From contig NZ_CP115300.1 in the NCBI RefSeq assembly GCF_027625935.1, forward strand, positions 1,736,001-1,800,000: a DNA stretch of 64,000 nt, given 5' to 3'. A program made the position numbers and the translations under genes. The notes under the pieces were generated by a model. The model did not search any database. It was not told where the DNA came from and was given only the letters and a program-made list of their open reading frames with translations. Position 1 is the first letter of the stretch, and each line of letters begins with the position of its first letter. The stretch comes from Streptomyces camelliae. GTDB lineage: Bacteria > Actinomycetota > Actinomycetes > Streptomycetales > Streptomycetaceae. This document shows, piece by piece, positions 1 to 7,360 of this stretch.

Positions 1-1421
1 TCGACGTCGACCACACCCCACTGCCCGCGCAGCCGCTCCCGGTAGGCGCGTCCGTATCCGGTGGAGCCGCCGTAGTTCACCTCGGCGATCCCGATGCCCC
101 GCGAGGTGAAGTAGGCGATGGTCAGGTCGAGGACGAGCGGCACCCGGCTGGTGGGCCCGCCGTGCGCCCAGATGACGTACGGCGGCGCCTCGCCGTCGGG
201 TGCGGTGCGGGCGGGGTGGTGCGGCGGGTGGACGTGGGCGTGCACCTCTCGGCCGCCGGGGCCGGTGAAGGTGCGGGTGCTGGGCTGCGGGTAGTAGGCG
301 GGGTCGACGGCGTCCCGGTGCCGGGCGCCGACGGCGCGGGCCCGGCCGGTGCCGGTGTCCAGCTCGACCACCTCGTGGGCGGTGCGCGGGCCGGCGCCGA
401 CCGCGAAGACCCGGCTGCCGCGAGCGGCGAGCGTGCCGGCGAACTCGGTCCACGGTCCGGCGACGTCGACGATCTCACCGGATACGGGATCCAGTATCCC
501 GAGTACGGTCGACCCCCTGCCGTGTACGACCGCGATCAGCCCGCTGTCCAGCGGTGCGAACCAGCGCAGTCCGGGCCGCCACAGCGGCCCGGCGAACTCC
601 TCCTCGCGCGGGCAGAGCGGGGTGCCGTCGTCCCGGTAGAGGTTCCACCAGCCGCTGCGGTCGCTGGTGTACAGAAGACTGCCTTCTGCAGACCATTCGG
701 TCTGCGCGATCGCCTCGTGCGGCCCGCCGGCGACCGTGTGGACGGTATGCAGTATGCCGTCGACACCGATCTCGCCGACGAGCAGTTCCGTCCCCTCCCA
801 CGGCATCCGCGGATGGTCCCAGGCGAGCCAGGCGGCCCGGCGGCCGTCGGGTGAGAGGCGGGGGCCGGTGACGAACCGGTGGCGGCCGTCGGTGAGTTCG
901 CGCACCGCGGAGCGGTCTTCGGCGGCGGAGCCGTCCAGCGGTACGGCGGCCAGGACGCGCCGGACGTCGCCGGGGCCGTCCCCGGTGAACTCCTCCAGCA
1001 CGCACCACACTTCACCGCGGGCGAGGTCCAGGTGCGGGTCGGCCCAACGCGGTCCCGCGCCGACCGCGGACAGCGGGGTCAGCGGGCGCGGCTCGCCGCC
1101 GGGTTCGTACCGGTACAGCCGCTGGTCGGCGAAGTGTGTGAAGACGATCAGCGGCCGGCCGTCCGGCACCGCCCCGGTCCAGGGGCGGCCGCCGTACTCG
1201 ACGACCCGGTTGGCCACGTTCCACGGCGCGGACAGCACCGTCTCCTCCGTGCCCTCGGCCGTACGCCGCACCAGTGCCCGGCGGCCGCCCTCGGCGGGCC
1301 GGGGTTCGGTCCACCACACCTCGTCCCCGACGAAGCCCACCCAGTCCGGCTGTCCGTCGTGCGCGGCGGCCAGCGCCGCGTCGACGGGCGACGGCCACGT
1401 TCCGTACGGCGACGTCAGCAC
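1..1421 (-). CDS. S9 family peptidase (prolyl oligopeptidase-like), C-terminus beyond window edge
   Basis: Serine peptidase/acyl-peptide hydrolase of family S9, expected to cleave short peptides in the cytoplasm. The visible 473 residues are the N-terminal beta-propeller (repeated strands with SPDGRRAAWLAW and YTSDRSGWWNLYR type motifs) and the start of the catalytic alpha/beta-hydrolase domain, with the HGGP motif (IWAHGGPTSR) and a Tyr/Gly-rich NYGGSTGYGRAYR segment. The Ser-Asp-His triad lies left of position 1 and cannot be checked. GTG start at 1419-1421 is preceded by an AGAAGGAGGG ribosome binding site at 1431-1440. It follows the M20 peptidase gene by 48 bases on the same strand, so the three peptidase genes probably form one peptide-scavenging operon. 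Confidence 0.9.
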   Translation of the reverse strand, partial: MLTSPYGTWPSPVDAALAAAHDGQPDWVGFVGDEVWWTEPRPAEGGRRALVRRTAEGTEETVLSAPWNVANRVVEYGGRPWTGAVPDGRPLIVFTHFADQRLYRYEPGGEPRPLTPLSAVGAGPRWADPHLDLARGEVWCVLEEFTGDGPGDVRRVLAAVPLDGSAAEDRSAVRELTDGRHRFVTGPRLSPDGRRAAWLAWDHPRMPWEGTELLVGEIGVDGILHTVHTVAGGPHEAIAQTEWSAEGSLLYTSDRSGWWNLYRDDGTPLCPREEEFAGPLWRPGLRWFAPLDSGLIAVVHGRGSTVLGILDPVSGEIVDVAGPWTEFAGTLAARGSRVFAVGAGPRTAHEVVELDTGTGRARAVGARHRDAVDPAYYPQPSTRTFTGPGGREVHAHVHPPHHPARTAPDGEAPPYVIWAHGGPTSRVPLVLDLTIAYFTSRGIGIAEVNYGGSTGYGRAYRERLRGQWGVVDV

Positions 1422-1469
1422 GCGTGTGTGCCCTCCTTCTCGGCTTCTTGAGCGGCTCGAAAGGCTCCC

Positions 1470-2798
1470 CTAGGCCGTGCGCAGGAAGCGGTCGAGGACG
1501 CGGACGCCGAAGTGCAGCGCCTCGACGGGCACCCGCTCGTCCACGCCGTGGAACAGCGCCTGGTAGTCGAGATCCTCGGGCAGCTTCAGCGGGGCGAAGC
1601 CGTAACCGGTGATGCCGAGCCGGGAGAACTGCTTGGCGTCCGTGCCGCCCGACATGCAGTACGGCACCACATGCCCGTCCGGTGCGAACTCCTCGACGGC
1701 GGCTCGCATCCGGGCGAAGGTGGGGGATTCCACCGGCGCCTGCAGGGCCACCTCGCGGTGCGCGAACTCCCAGCTCACGTCCGGGCCGGTGAGCTGATCG
1801 AGGGTGGTGGTGAACTCTTCCTCGCCGCCCGGCAGATAGCGCCCGTCGACGTAGGCGACCGCTTCGCCGGGGACGACGTTGATCTTGTAACCGGCTTCCA
1901 GCATGGTCGGGTTGGCGCTGTTGCGCAGGGTTGCCTCGACCAGCGCGGCCGCCGGGCCGAGCTTCTCCAGCAGCCGGTCCACGTCCCGGAAGTCGGGCTC
2001 GATGCCGTACAGGGTGGCGAGTTCGGTGAGTGCGGCCCGCACCGTCGGGGTGAGCCGGATCCGCCATTCGTGCTCGCCGATGCGCGCGACGGCGGCGGCG
2101 AGCCGGGTGACCGCGTTGTCCTTGTGCACCTTGGAGCCGTGCCCGGCCCGGCCGCGCGCGGTGAGTTTCACCCAGCCGGTGCCCCGCTCCCCGGCGCCGA
2201 TCGGGTAGAGCTGCCGGCCGGCGCCGTCGTGGAAGGTGAAGGCGCCGGACTCGCTGATGCCCTCGGTGCAGCCCTCGAACAGCTCGGGGTGGTGGTCGGC
2301 GAGGAACCCGGAGCCGTCCTCGGCGCTGGCCTCCTCGTCGGCGGTGAAGGCGATGACGATGTCCCGGCGGGGCCGTACGCCCAGCCGGGCCCAGGCACGC
2401 ACGACGGCGAGGATCATCGCGTCCATGTTCTTCATGTCGACGGCGCCGCGGCCCCACACCACCCCGTCGCGGATCTCCCCGGAGAACGGGTGCACGCTCC
2501 AGTCGGCGGCCTCGGCCGGCACCACGTCGAGATGGCCGTGGACCAGCAGCGCGTCGGCGGCGGGGTCGGTGCCCTCGATCCGGGCGACGACGTTGGTGCG
2601 GCCCGGTGTGCGCTCCAGCAGCAGCGGCTCCAGGCCCGCGCCGGCCAGCCGTTCGGCGGCGTACTCGGCGGCGGGCCGCTCCCGGCAGTCCCCGCCGCCC
2701 CGGTTGGTGGTGTCGATGCGGATCAGACCGGAGGTGAACTCCACGACCTCGTCCAGCGCCTGAAGGTCGGTCTGCCGGTCGGTGTGCTGGTCAGCCAT
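1470..2798 (-). CDS. M20/M25/M40 family metallopeptidase
   Basis: Cytoplasmic zinc amino-acid/peptide hydrolase of the ArgE/DapE/carboxypeptidase G2 superfamily, 442 aa, near the usual family length. Visible metal-site motifs in order are LLVHGHLDVVPA (first His and Asp), WGRGAVDMKNMDAM (bridging Asp), TADEEASAEDGS (catalytic Glu pair) and MSGGTDAKQF near the C-terminus; the lid/dimerisation domain lies between. The ATG at 2796-2798 overlaps the last 8 bases of the upstream D-aminopeptidase gene, which indicates translational coupling. Substrate cannot be read from the sequence; the DppA and S9 neighbours suggest short peptides. Confidence 0.92.
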   Translation of the reverse strand: MADQHTDRQTDLQALDEVVEFTSGLIRIDTTNRGGGDCRERPAAEYAAERLAGAGLEPLLLERTPGRTNVVARIEGTDPAADALLVHGHLDVVPAEAADWSVHPFSGEIRDGVVWGRGAVDMKNMDAMILAVVRAWARLGVRPRRDIVIAFTADEEASAEDGSGFLADHHPELFEGCTEGISESGAFTFHDGAGRQLYPIGAGERGTGWVKLTARGRAGHGSKVHKDNAVTRLAAAVARIGEHEWRIRLTPTVRAALTELATLYGIEPDFRDVDRLLEKLGPAAALVEATLRNSANPTMLEAGYKINVVPGEAVAYVDGRYLPGGEEEFTTTLDQLTGPDVSWEFAHREVALQAPVESPTFARMRAAVEEFAPDGHVVPYCMSGGTDAKQFSRLGITGYGFAPLKLPEDLDYQALFHGVDERVPVEALHFGVRVLDRFLRTA

Positions 2799-3624
2799 AC
2801 TGCTCCTCCACGGCGGCGGAGACGATCGTGGTGACCGCCTTGAACGTCCTGATCCCCTCGTACATGGTGGCGCTGGTGTACGCCACCTTCCGCTCCCCGA
2901 TGCGGGCGACCCCGGGGACGACGGTGGCGGCCATCGCCAGATGCTCGGCGTCGAACTCGACGGCGACGGTGAACGGCCCGGCCTCGACGGGTGCGTGGCG
3001 CACCGCGAGCCGGGCGGCCTCCTTCGCGGCGGCGCGGATGTCGGCGGCGGTGCGGGCCGGGGTCCGGCACACCGCCGCGTACCGCGACACATGGTCCTTG
3101 ACGGCGACCTTCAGTGCCTCGGGGGCGTACCCGAGCGCGTCCTCGCAGGCCACGTCGTCGCCGGTGACGAGGACGACGGGGACGCCGTACTCGGCGACGA
3201 CGTGCGCGTTGAGCAGACCCTCGCTGGCGCGGGCGTCGTTCAGCCACACGCCGGTGATCTGGTTGGCGAGGTAGGTGTGGGCGAGGACGCCCTCCATGCC
3301 GGCGCCGGCGTGGTAGCCGACGAAGGCGATGCCGTCGACGTCCCCGTACTGCACGCCCTCCACCATGGACAGCGCCTTGTGCCGGCCGGTGAGCATCTCG
3401 ACCCGCTCGTCGAGCCGCTCCAGCAGCAGATTCCGCATGCTCCAGTGGGCCTCGTTGACGAGCACCTGATCGGCGCCGCCGTCGAAGAAGCCCCCCGCGG
3501 CGGCGTTCACGTCCGAGGTGAACATCGCCCGGCACCGCTCCCACTGCGGCGTCCCCGGCAGCACATCGGCCGGCCACGTGACCCCGGTGGCACCCTCCAT
3601 GTCGGCACTGATGAGGATCTTCAT
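2791..3624 (-). CDS. dppA: M55 family D-aminopeptidase (DppA-like)
   Basis: Zinc D-aminopeptidase that removes D-amino acids from the N-terminus of peptides, 277 aa. The metal ligands described for Bacillus subtilis DppA fall at matching positions: Asp8 and Glu10 in ISADMEGATG, His60 in NEAH, and His105 in VGYHAGAG, with a further His at about 116 and Glu at about 135. It is first in a three-peptidase transcript and overlaps the next gene by 8 bases. Upstream on the coding strand a TAACGT hexamer ends 8 bases before the ATG with no Shine-Dalgarno, so a leaderless mRNA is possible (inference). A role in D-Ala-containing peptidoglycan peptide turnover fits. Confidence 0.92.
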   Translation of the reverse strand: MKILISADMEGATGVTWPADVLPGTPQWERCRAMFTSDVNAAAGGFFDGGADQVLVNEAHWSMRNLLLERLDERVEMLTGRHKALSMVEGVQYGDVDGIAFVGYHAGAGMEGVLAHTYLANQITGVWLNDARASEGLLNAHVVAEYGVPVVLVTGDDVACEDALGYAPEALKVAVKDHVSRYAAVCRTPARTAADIRAAAKEAARLAVRHAPVEAGPFTVAVEFDAEHLAMAATVVPGVARIGERKVAYTSATMYEGIRTFKAVTTIVSAAVEEQYG

Positions 3625-3679
3625 GTTGCGTCACGTTACGCGCCGACGGGGGAACTTCCTACGAGGCGTCGATCCCAAC

Positions 3680-4082
3680 TCAGGAGACCGCACCGGCCGG
3701 CCGCAGCACCGTCTCCTCACCCGGCCCGCCCGGCGCGGCCGTGACCCGGGCGCCGGTCATGTCGCCGGAGGTGAGCGTGCCGGTCACGTCCAGTACCACC
3801 ACGTCGATGTGCTGAAGCCGTTCCCACGCCTGCGGCCCGCTGACCAGCACGCCCAGTTGCGCGCCCCGTCCGGCCGCGGCCATCAACGCGGTCGGCGTCG
3901 CCAACCCCCAGCGCACAGGGGCACGCCACGACCGGCACGGCCACGCACGCGGTGACAGCGGCCTGCGGATCCGCCCCGGCACCGAGCCGCAAGCCGAGTG
4001 TCGTCACGGCCGGCGCCCGTACGACGGGTACGAAGACTCCGGCCGGCCGAGTTCCGGATCGGGAAGGCGGCGCACGCCACAT
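3680..4082 (-). pseudogene. Heavy-metal P-type ATPase (CopA/P1B) remnant, truncated and frameshifted
   Basis: Fragment of a P1B-type metal-exporting ATPase. Read leftward, one frame gives the transmembrane piece ending VACPCALG (the CPC metal-site motif), and the next frame continues LATPTALMAAAGRGAQLG and then the phosphorylation loop. The switch sits in a run of five C at 3905-3909; dropping one base joins CPCALG to LATPT exactly as in the family. Only about 130 residues of an expected 700 or more remain; the N-terminal metal-binding domains, most membrane helices and the nucleotide-binding domain are gone. The phosphorylation motif reads DVTGT instead of the near-invariant DKTGT, so even this piece looks inactive. 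It lies beside an ArsR metal regulator, suggesting an old metal-resistance locus. Confidence 0.85.
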
Positions 4083-4088
4083 GCGGCA

Positions 4089-4105
4089 TCCGGGTCGAAC
4101 CCGGA
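4089..4105 (-). terminator. Hairpin downstream of the ArsR gene
   Basis: Perfect inverted repeat TCCGGGT-CGA-ACCCGGA just past the stop codon of the leftward ArsR gene. It has no U-tract, which is common for Streptomyces terminators. It superficially resembles a tRNA T-arm, but the loop is too short. Confidence 0.45.
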
Positions 4106-4116
4106 CCCATGAGCGT

Positions 4117-4503
4117 CTAGTGGGGCGGCAAGCCCTCGGCGCCCGTGTCGTGGGAGGACGCGCAGTGTTCCAGCAGCGCGGAAACCGGGCCGTCGACGAG
4201 CCGGTAGCGCACGATCCTGCCCTCCTTGTCGCCCTCGACGACGCCCGCGGCGCGCAGGAGGCGGAGCGCCTGGGAGACGGCGGTGTCCCGCATTCCGGTG
4301 GCGACGGCGAGGTCCGAGACGGCGATGGGGCCGGCCTCGTGGAGGGCGAGCAGCAGGGAGAGGCGTCCGGGGTCGGAGAGCAGGGAGAAGCGATCGGCCC
4401 AGGCACGTACGCGCTCGGGCTCGCCGACGGCGGCGATCGCATCGCAGACCCGGTGGCCGTCGATGGTGCGCTGCCCGGCACGTTCCGCGGGGACGAGATG
4501 CAT
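4117..4503 (-). CDS. ArsR/SmtB-family metal-responsive repressor
   Basis: 128-residue winged-helix repressor of the ArsR/SmtB family. The core reads LSDPGRLSLLLAL, the recognition helix region DTAVSQALRLLRAAGVV, and the beta-wing GRIVRYRL. Candidate metal ligands are Cys20, Cys near 113 and His residues at the N-terminus (His2) and in the tail (HCASSHD and the final PPH), a pattern compatible with Ni/Co-type sensors such as NmtR, though the exact site is inference. It is divergent from a Ni/Co permease gene and adjacent to a dead P1B ATPase, so it probably sensed nickel or cobalt and controlled export or uptake here. It likely autoregulates through the dyad upstream of its start. Confidence 0.88.
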   Translation of the reverse strand: MHLVPAERAGQRTIDGHRVCDAIAAVGEPERVRAWADRFSLLSDPGRLSLLLALHEAGPIAVSDLAVATGMRDTAVSQALRLLRAAGVVEGDKEGRIVRYRLVDGPVSALLEHCASSHDTGAEGLPPH

Positions 4504-4540
4504 GGCCTCATCATCGCAGCCGCACCGTTCCGGTCATCAC

Positions 4541-4560
4541 ACCTGCATAGTTGTGCAGTC
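4541..4560. promoter_or_regulatory. Inverted repeat, candidate ArsR operator
   Basis: CTGCA-TAGTTG-TGCAG dyad (4543-4558) lies 40 bases upstream of the ArsR start and just before the cobalamin riboswitch of the divergent permease. AT-richer dyads in this position are typical SmtB/ArsR operators. Binding is inference. Confidence 0.45.
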
Positions 4561-4599
4561 TTGCAGCCCTTGACCGCGGCACTCTAGGGTGGGTGGGCC

Positions 4600-4762
4600 G
4601 TGGTGTTCGGGAAGACCGGTGACGGCCCCTCAGGGGGCTCAGTCCGGAGCGGCCCTCGCCACTGTGATCGGGAAGTTTCCGCCCCACGCATTGCCACTGG
4701 CCTCGCGGCCGGGAAGGCAGGGGCGGGCGCGTCGACCCGTCAGCCAGGAGACCGGCCACGGC
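4600..4762 (+). promoter_or_regulatory. Cobalamin (adenosylcobalamin) riboswitch
   Basis: The leader of the Ni/Co permease carries the conserved blocks of a cobalamin riboswitch in order: TTCGGGAAGACCGGTGA near 4606, CGCCACTGTGATCGGGAAG (the C-rich/CCACTGT block) near 4657, GCCACTGG near 4692, CCGGGAAGGC near 4710, and the terminal GTCAGCCAGGAGACC with GGCC near 4740-4758. The ATG follows about 40 bases later, so ligand binding probably sequesters the ribosome binding site. This makes the permease a cobalamin-repressed, hence cobalt-supplying, transporter. Recognition is by eye; a covariance-model search would settle the edges. Confidence 0.85.
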
Positions 4763-4801
4763 ATCACGAAGCTGATCCACGAGGTGCTGGAGCGTGACCG
4801 A

Positions 4802-5911
4802 ATGACCGTGTCCTCAGGCGTGCCCGAAACCGCCGCCACCACGTCCTTCCGCTGGCGGCGCGAGGACACCGTCCGAACCGCGGGCCTGCTGGCCGTGATC
4901 GTCGCCCTGCATGTGGTGGCCTTCGGGATCCTCTTCGTTCTGGTGATCCCGCATCACTATGAGGTCGGCACCAAGGCGTTCGGGGTCGGCCTCGGCATCA
5001 CCGCCTACACCCTCGGCATGCGGCACGCCTTCGACGCCGACCACATCGCCGCGATCGACAACACCACCCGCAAGCTGATGGCCGACGGCAAACGGCCGGT
5101 GTCGGTGGGCTTCTGGTTCGCGCTCGGGCACTCCAGCGTGGTGGTCGTCATGGCCGCGCTGGTCGCGGGAGGCGCGAAGCTCGCCGGCGCCCTGATGAAC
5201 GACGGTTCCCGGACCCACCAGGTCCTCGGCACCGTCGGCACCACGGTCTCCGGCGGTTTCCTCTACCTCATCGCCGCCCTCAACCTCGTGGCGCTGTTCG
5301 GCATCGCCCGCGTCTTCAAGGCCATGCGCGCCGGGCAGTACGACGAGGCCGAGCTGGAGGCGCACCTGGACTCGCGCGGCTTCATGAACCGCATCCTGGG
5401 CCGGCTCACCAAGTCCGTCCGCCGCCCCGGCCAGATGTTCCCGCTCGGCTTCCTCTTCGGGATCGGCTTCGACACCTCGACCGAGGTGCTGCTTCTCGCC
5501 CTGGCCGGCAACGGCGCGGCCGCCGGTCTGCCCTGGTACGCGGTCCTGTGCCTGCCCCTGCTCTTCGCCGCCGGCATGAGCCTGTTCGACACCCTCGACG
5601 GCACCTTCATGAACTTCGCCTACCAGTGGGCCTTCTCGAACCCGGTCCGCAAGGTGTTCTACAACCTCACCATCACCGGTCTGTCCATCGCCGTCGCCTT
5701 CTTCGTCGGGACGATCGAGCTGGTCGGCGTCCTGCATGACAAGCTCGGCCTGAGCGATGGCGTCACCGGCTGGATCGCGGGCCTGAACCTGGACAACGTC
5801 GGCTACGTCATCGTCGGCCTGTTCGTCGTCGTCTGGGTCATGGCCATCGCCTACTGGCGCCTGGCCAAGGTCGAGGAGCGCTGGAACGCCCACACCACAG
5901 AGACCGGCTGA
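4802..5911 (+). CDS. Nickel/cobalt permease of the NiCoT (HoxN/NixA/NicT) family
   Basis: Secondary transporter for Ni2+/Co2+ in the plasma membrane, 369 aa with about eight predicted membrane segments. The NiCoT signature RHAFDADHIAAIDN in the second helix is intact, as are the other family blocks FALGHSSVVVV, GIGFDTSTEVLLL and GMSLFDTLDG. ATG at 4802 is chosen because the hydrophobic protein proper begins soon after and a GGAG lies about 10 bases upstream; upstream in-frame codons belong to the riboswitch. The cobalamin riboswitch in its leader argues for cobalt rather than nickel as the physiological substrate. The ArsR gene diverges on the other side. Confidence 0.93.
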   Translation: MTVSSGVPETAATTSFRWRREDTVRTAGLLAVIVALHVVAFGILFVLVIPHHYEVGTKAFGVGLGITAYTLGMRHAFDADHIAAIDNTTRKLMADGKRPVSVGFWFALGHSSVVVVMAALVAGGAKLAGALMNDGSRTHQVLGTVGTTVSGGFLYLIAALNLVALFGIARVFKAMRAGQYDEAELEAHLDSRGFMNRILGRLTKSVRRPGQMFPLGFLFGIGFDTSTEVLLLALAGNGAAAGLPWYAVLCLPLLFAAGMSLFDTLDGTFMNFAYQWAFSNPVRKVFYNLTITGLSIAVAFFVGTIELVGVLHDKLGLSDGVTGWIAGLNLDNVGYVIVGLFVVVWVMAIAYWRLAKVEERWNAHTTETG

Positions 5912-5919
5912 CTCCTACG

Positions 5920-6332
5920 AGGCGGTGCCACCGGGCGGGCCGGCTCGGGCGGCCTGCAGCTCCAGCAGCGAGGCCGTCGCCGTCCAGCCGGTCGGCGATC
6001 TCGGGCCGGGGTGTGGCCGGGCAGGGTGAAGGCCGGTACGCCGGTCCGCTCGGCCGCCGGGCCCAGCCGCCGGCGACCCGGGACCTGGGCCAGGGCCTCC
6101 CGCGCGTAGGCCGTCAGCCGCGTCTCGTGGTCCGCCACCGCCGTGCGGTCGATGGCCGTCAGCCCGGGAGGTCCCAGCACATCGCGGTCCTGCTTCCGGC
6201 CGAGCCGCTGCCGGCGAGGTTCCGGCGGCCGTGCAGCAGCGCCGGCCTCTGCTCGGCCACCTGCTGCAGGTGCCGCTCCGCCAGGTCGAGGCTCGGACGG
6301 CGGTCGGTGACGATCTCGTCCCCGTTCTCCAT
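5920..6332 (-). pseudogene. Degenerate cysteine desulfurase-like (class V aminotransferase) remnant
   Basis: Leftward reading shows the C-terminal part of a class V aminotransferase of the cysteine desulfurase-like type: LTAIDRTAVADHETRLTAYA, then ALAQVPG, LGPAAERT, FTLPGHTP. The family continuation AEIADRLDGDG is found only one frame over, after an extra base near 6004-6007. No PLP lysine region is present. Ahead of it (from 6332) a short 57-codon frame starting MENGDEIVTDRR has good codon use but no recognised family. The stretch between the permease and the methyltransferase therefore looks like decayed coding DNA rather than a working gene. The family assignment is tentative. Confidence 0.45.
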
Positions 6333-6476
6333 GGACCGAGAACCTTGGGACCGCCCGGCTCACGTGGGCGGAGGCACGACCGCGAGCCGGGCGCACGGCC
6401 GGGAGGCTCGGGCCCCCTCCGCACCCTCGGCTGAGACGGTGCGGGGCCCGCGCGCGTGCCGGGTCTTTCCGTCCGG

Positions 6477-7196
6477 CTACTTCCCGGCGAGGACGAACCA
6501 GCGGGCCGGCAGGTCGATGCGGGTGCCGTCCGCGAGGTGTTCGGTCTGCGGCAGGGTCGTCTCGCCCTCGGCGAGGACCCTCAGGCCGGCCGCGGCGAGC
6601 AGCTTCGGGATCTCCTCGTCGTCGGCGTCGGCGGGCTTGAGCCCGTGCTGGAAGACGCGCTGGAGCTTGGGCCCCGGCCCGCCCGGCTGGGACGCGGCAC
6701 GCCTCAGCACGTCCCGGGAGCCGGAGGTGAGTTCGACGACGAACGCGCGTCCCGCGCCGCCGATGATCTCGGCGACGGCGGCGGCGACCGCGGGCCGCGC
6801 CTCCGGTTCACTCTGATGGATGACGGCCCGCATATAGACGTGGGCGTCGCCGAGCTGCTCGTGCAGGGCACGGACGGCGCCCGTGTCGGTGAGGTCGAGC
6901 TGCTGGAACTCCGCGGTGTCGTCGGGCGTGGCGCGGCGCGCGTGCTCGACGGCGGCGTGCGAGAGGTCGACGCCGACGGCGCGGGCGAACCGGGTGGCGA
7001 GATAGCGGGTCGTGGTGCCGTTGCCGCAGCCGAGGTCGACGATGGTGCGCTCCGCATCGGCGTGAGGCAGCAGCAGGGCGCTGTGCGGCTCGGCGGAGAG
7101 GGCGGGATCGCAGTCCCAGATCGCTTCGCCCGCCTCGTCCGAGGTCTCGCTCCAGTAACGTTCCCAGGCGTTGCGGTAGTTGTCCGAGACGTTCAT
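6477..7196 (-). CDS. Class I SAM-dependent methyltransferase
   Basis: 239-residue methyltransferase with a standard Rossmann SAM-binding fold: motif I is IVDLGCGNGTTTRYLA (about residues 51-66), followed by AVGVDLSHAAVEHARR (acidic end of beta2) and EFQQLDLTD (motif post II). The N-terminus (NYRNAWERYWSE) is typical of small-molecule methyltransferases. The substrate cannot be told from sequence and the gene stands alone, with a pseudogene downstream and a phosphatase gene upstream on the same strand 164 bases away. Start ATG 7194-7196. Confidence 0.85.
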   Translation of the reverse strand: MNVSDNYRNAWERYWSETSDEAGEAIWDCDPALSAEPHSALLLPHADAERTIVDLGCGNGTTTRYLATRFARAVGVDLSHAAVEHARRATPDDTAEFQQLDLTDTGAVRALHEQLGDAHVYMRAVIHQSEPEARPAVAAAVAEIIGGAGRAFVVELTSGSRDVLRRAASQPGGPGPKLQRVFQHGLKPADADDEEIPKLLAAAGLRVLAEGETTLPQTEHLADGTRIDLPARWFVLAGK

Positions 7197-7360
7197 GCGC
7201 TCTCCCCACGGTTCGGTTCCGTGATCGGGATATCGCGGAGGCCCAGGCCAGGGCAAGATGCGGACGCCCACCTTCACGAGATGTACGGGCGCTGGAGAGG
7301 CCGGGGGGCGTGCGCGCAGACAGGGCGCGCGCCCCACGTAACCCCGTGCGTGACGCCCGC

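Noticed and set aside
4089..4105. tRNA T-arm remnant or attachment site
   Set aside because: The CCGGGTTCGACCCGG stem leaves only a five-base loop, there is no acceptor stem or CCA context, and a hairpin terminator for the ArsR gene explains it.
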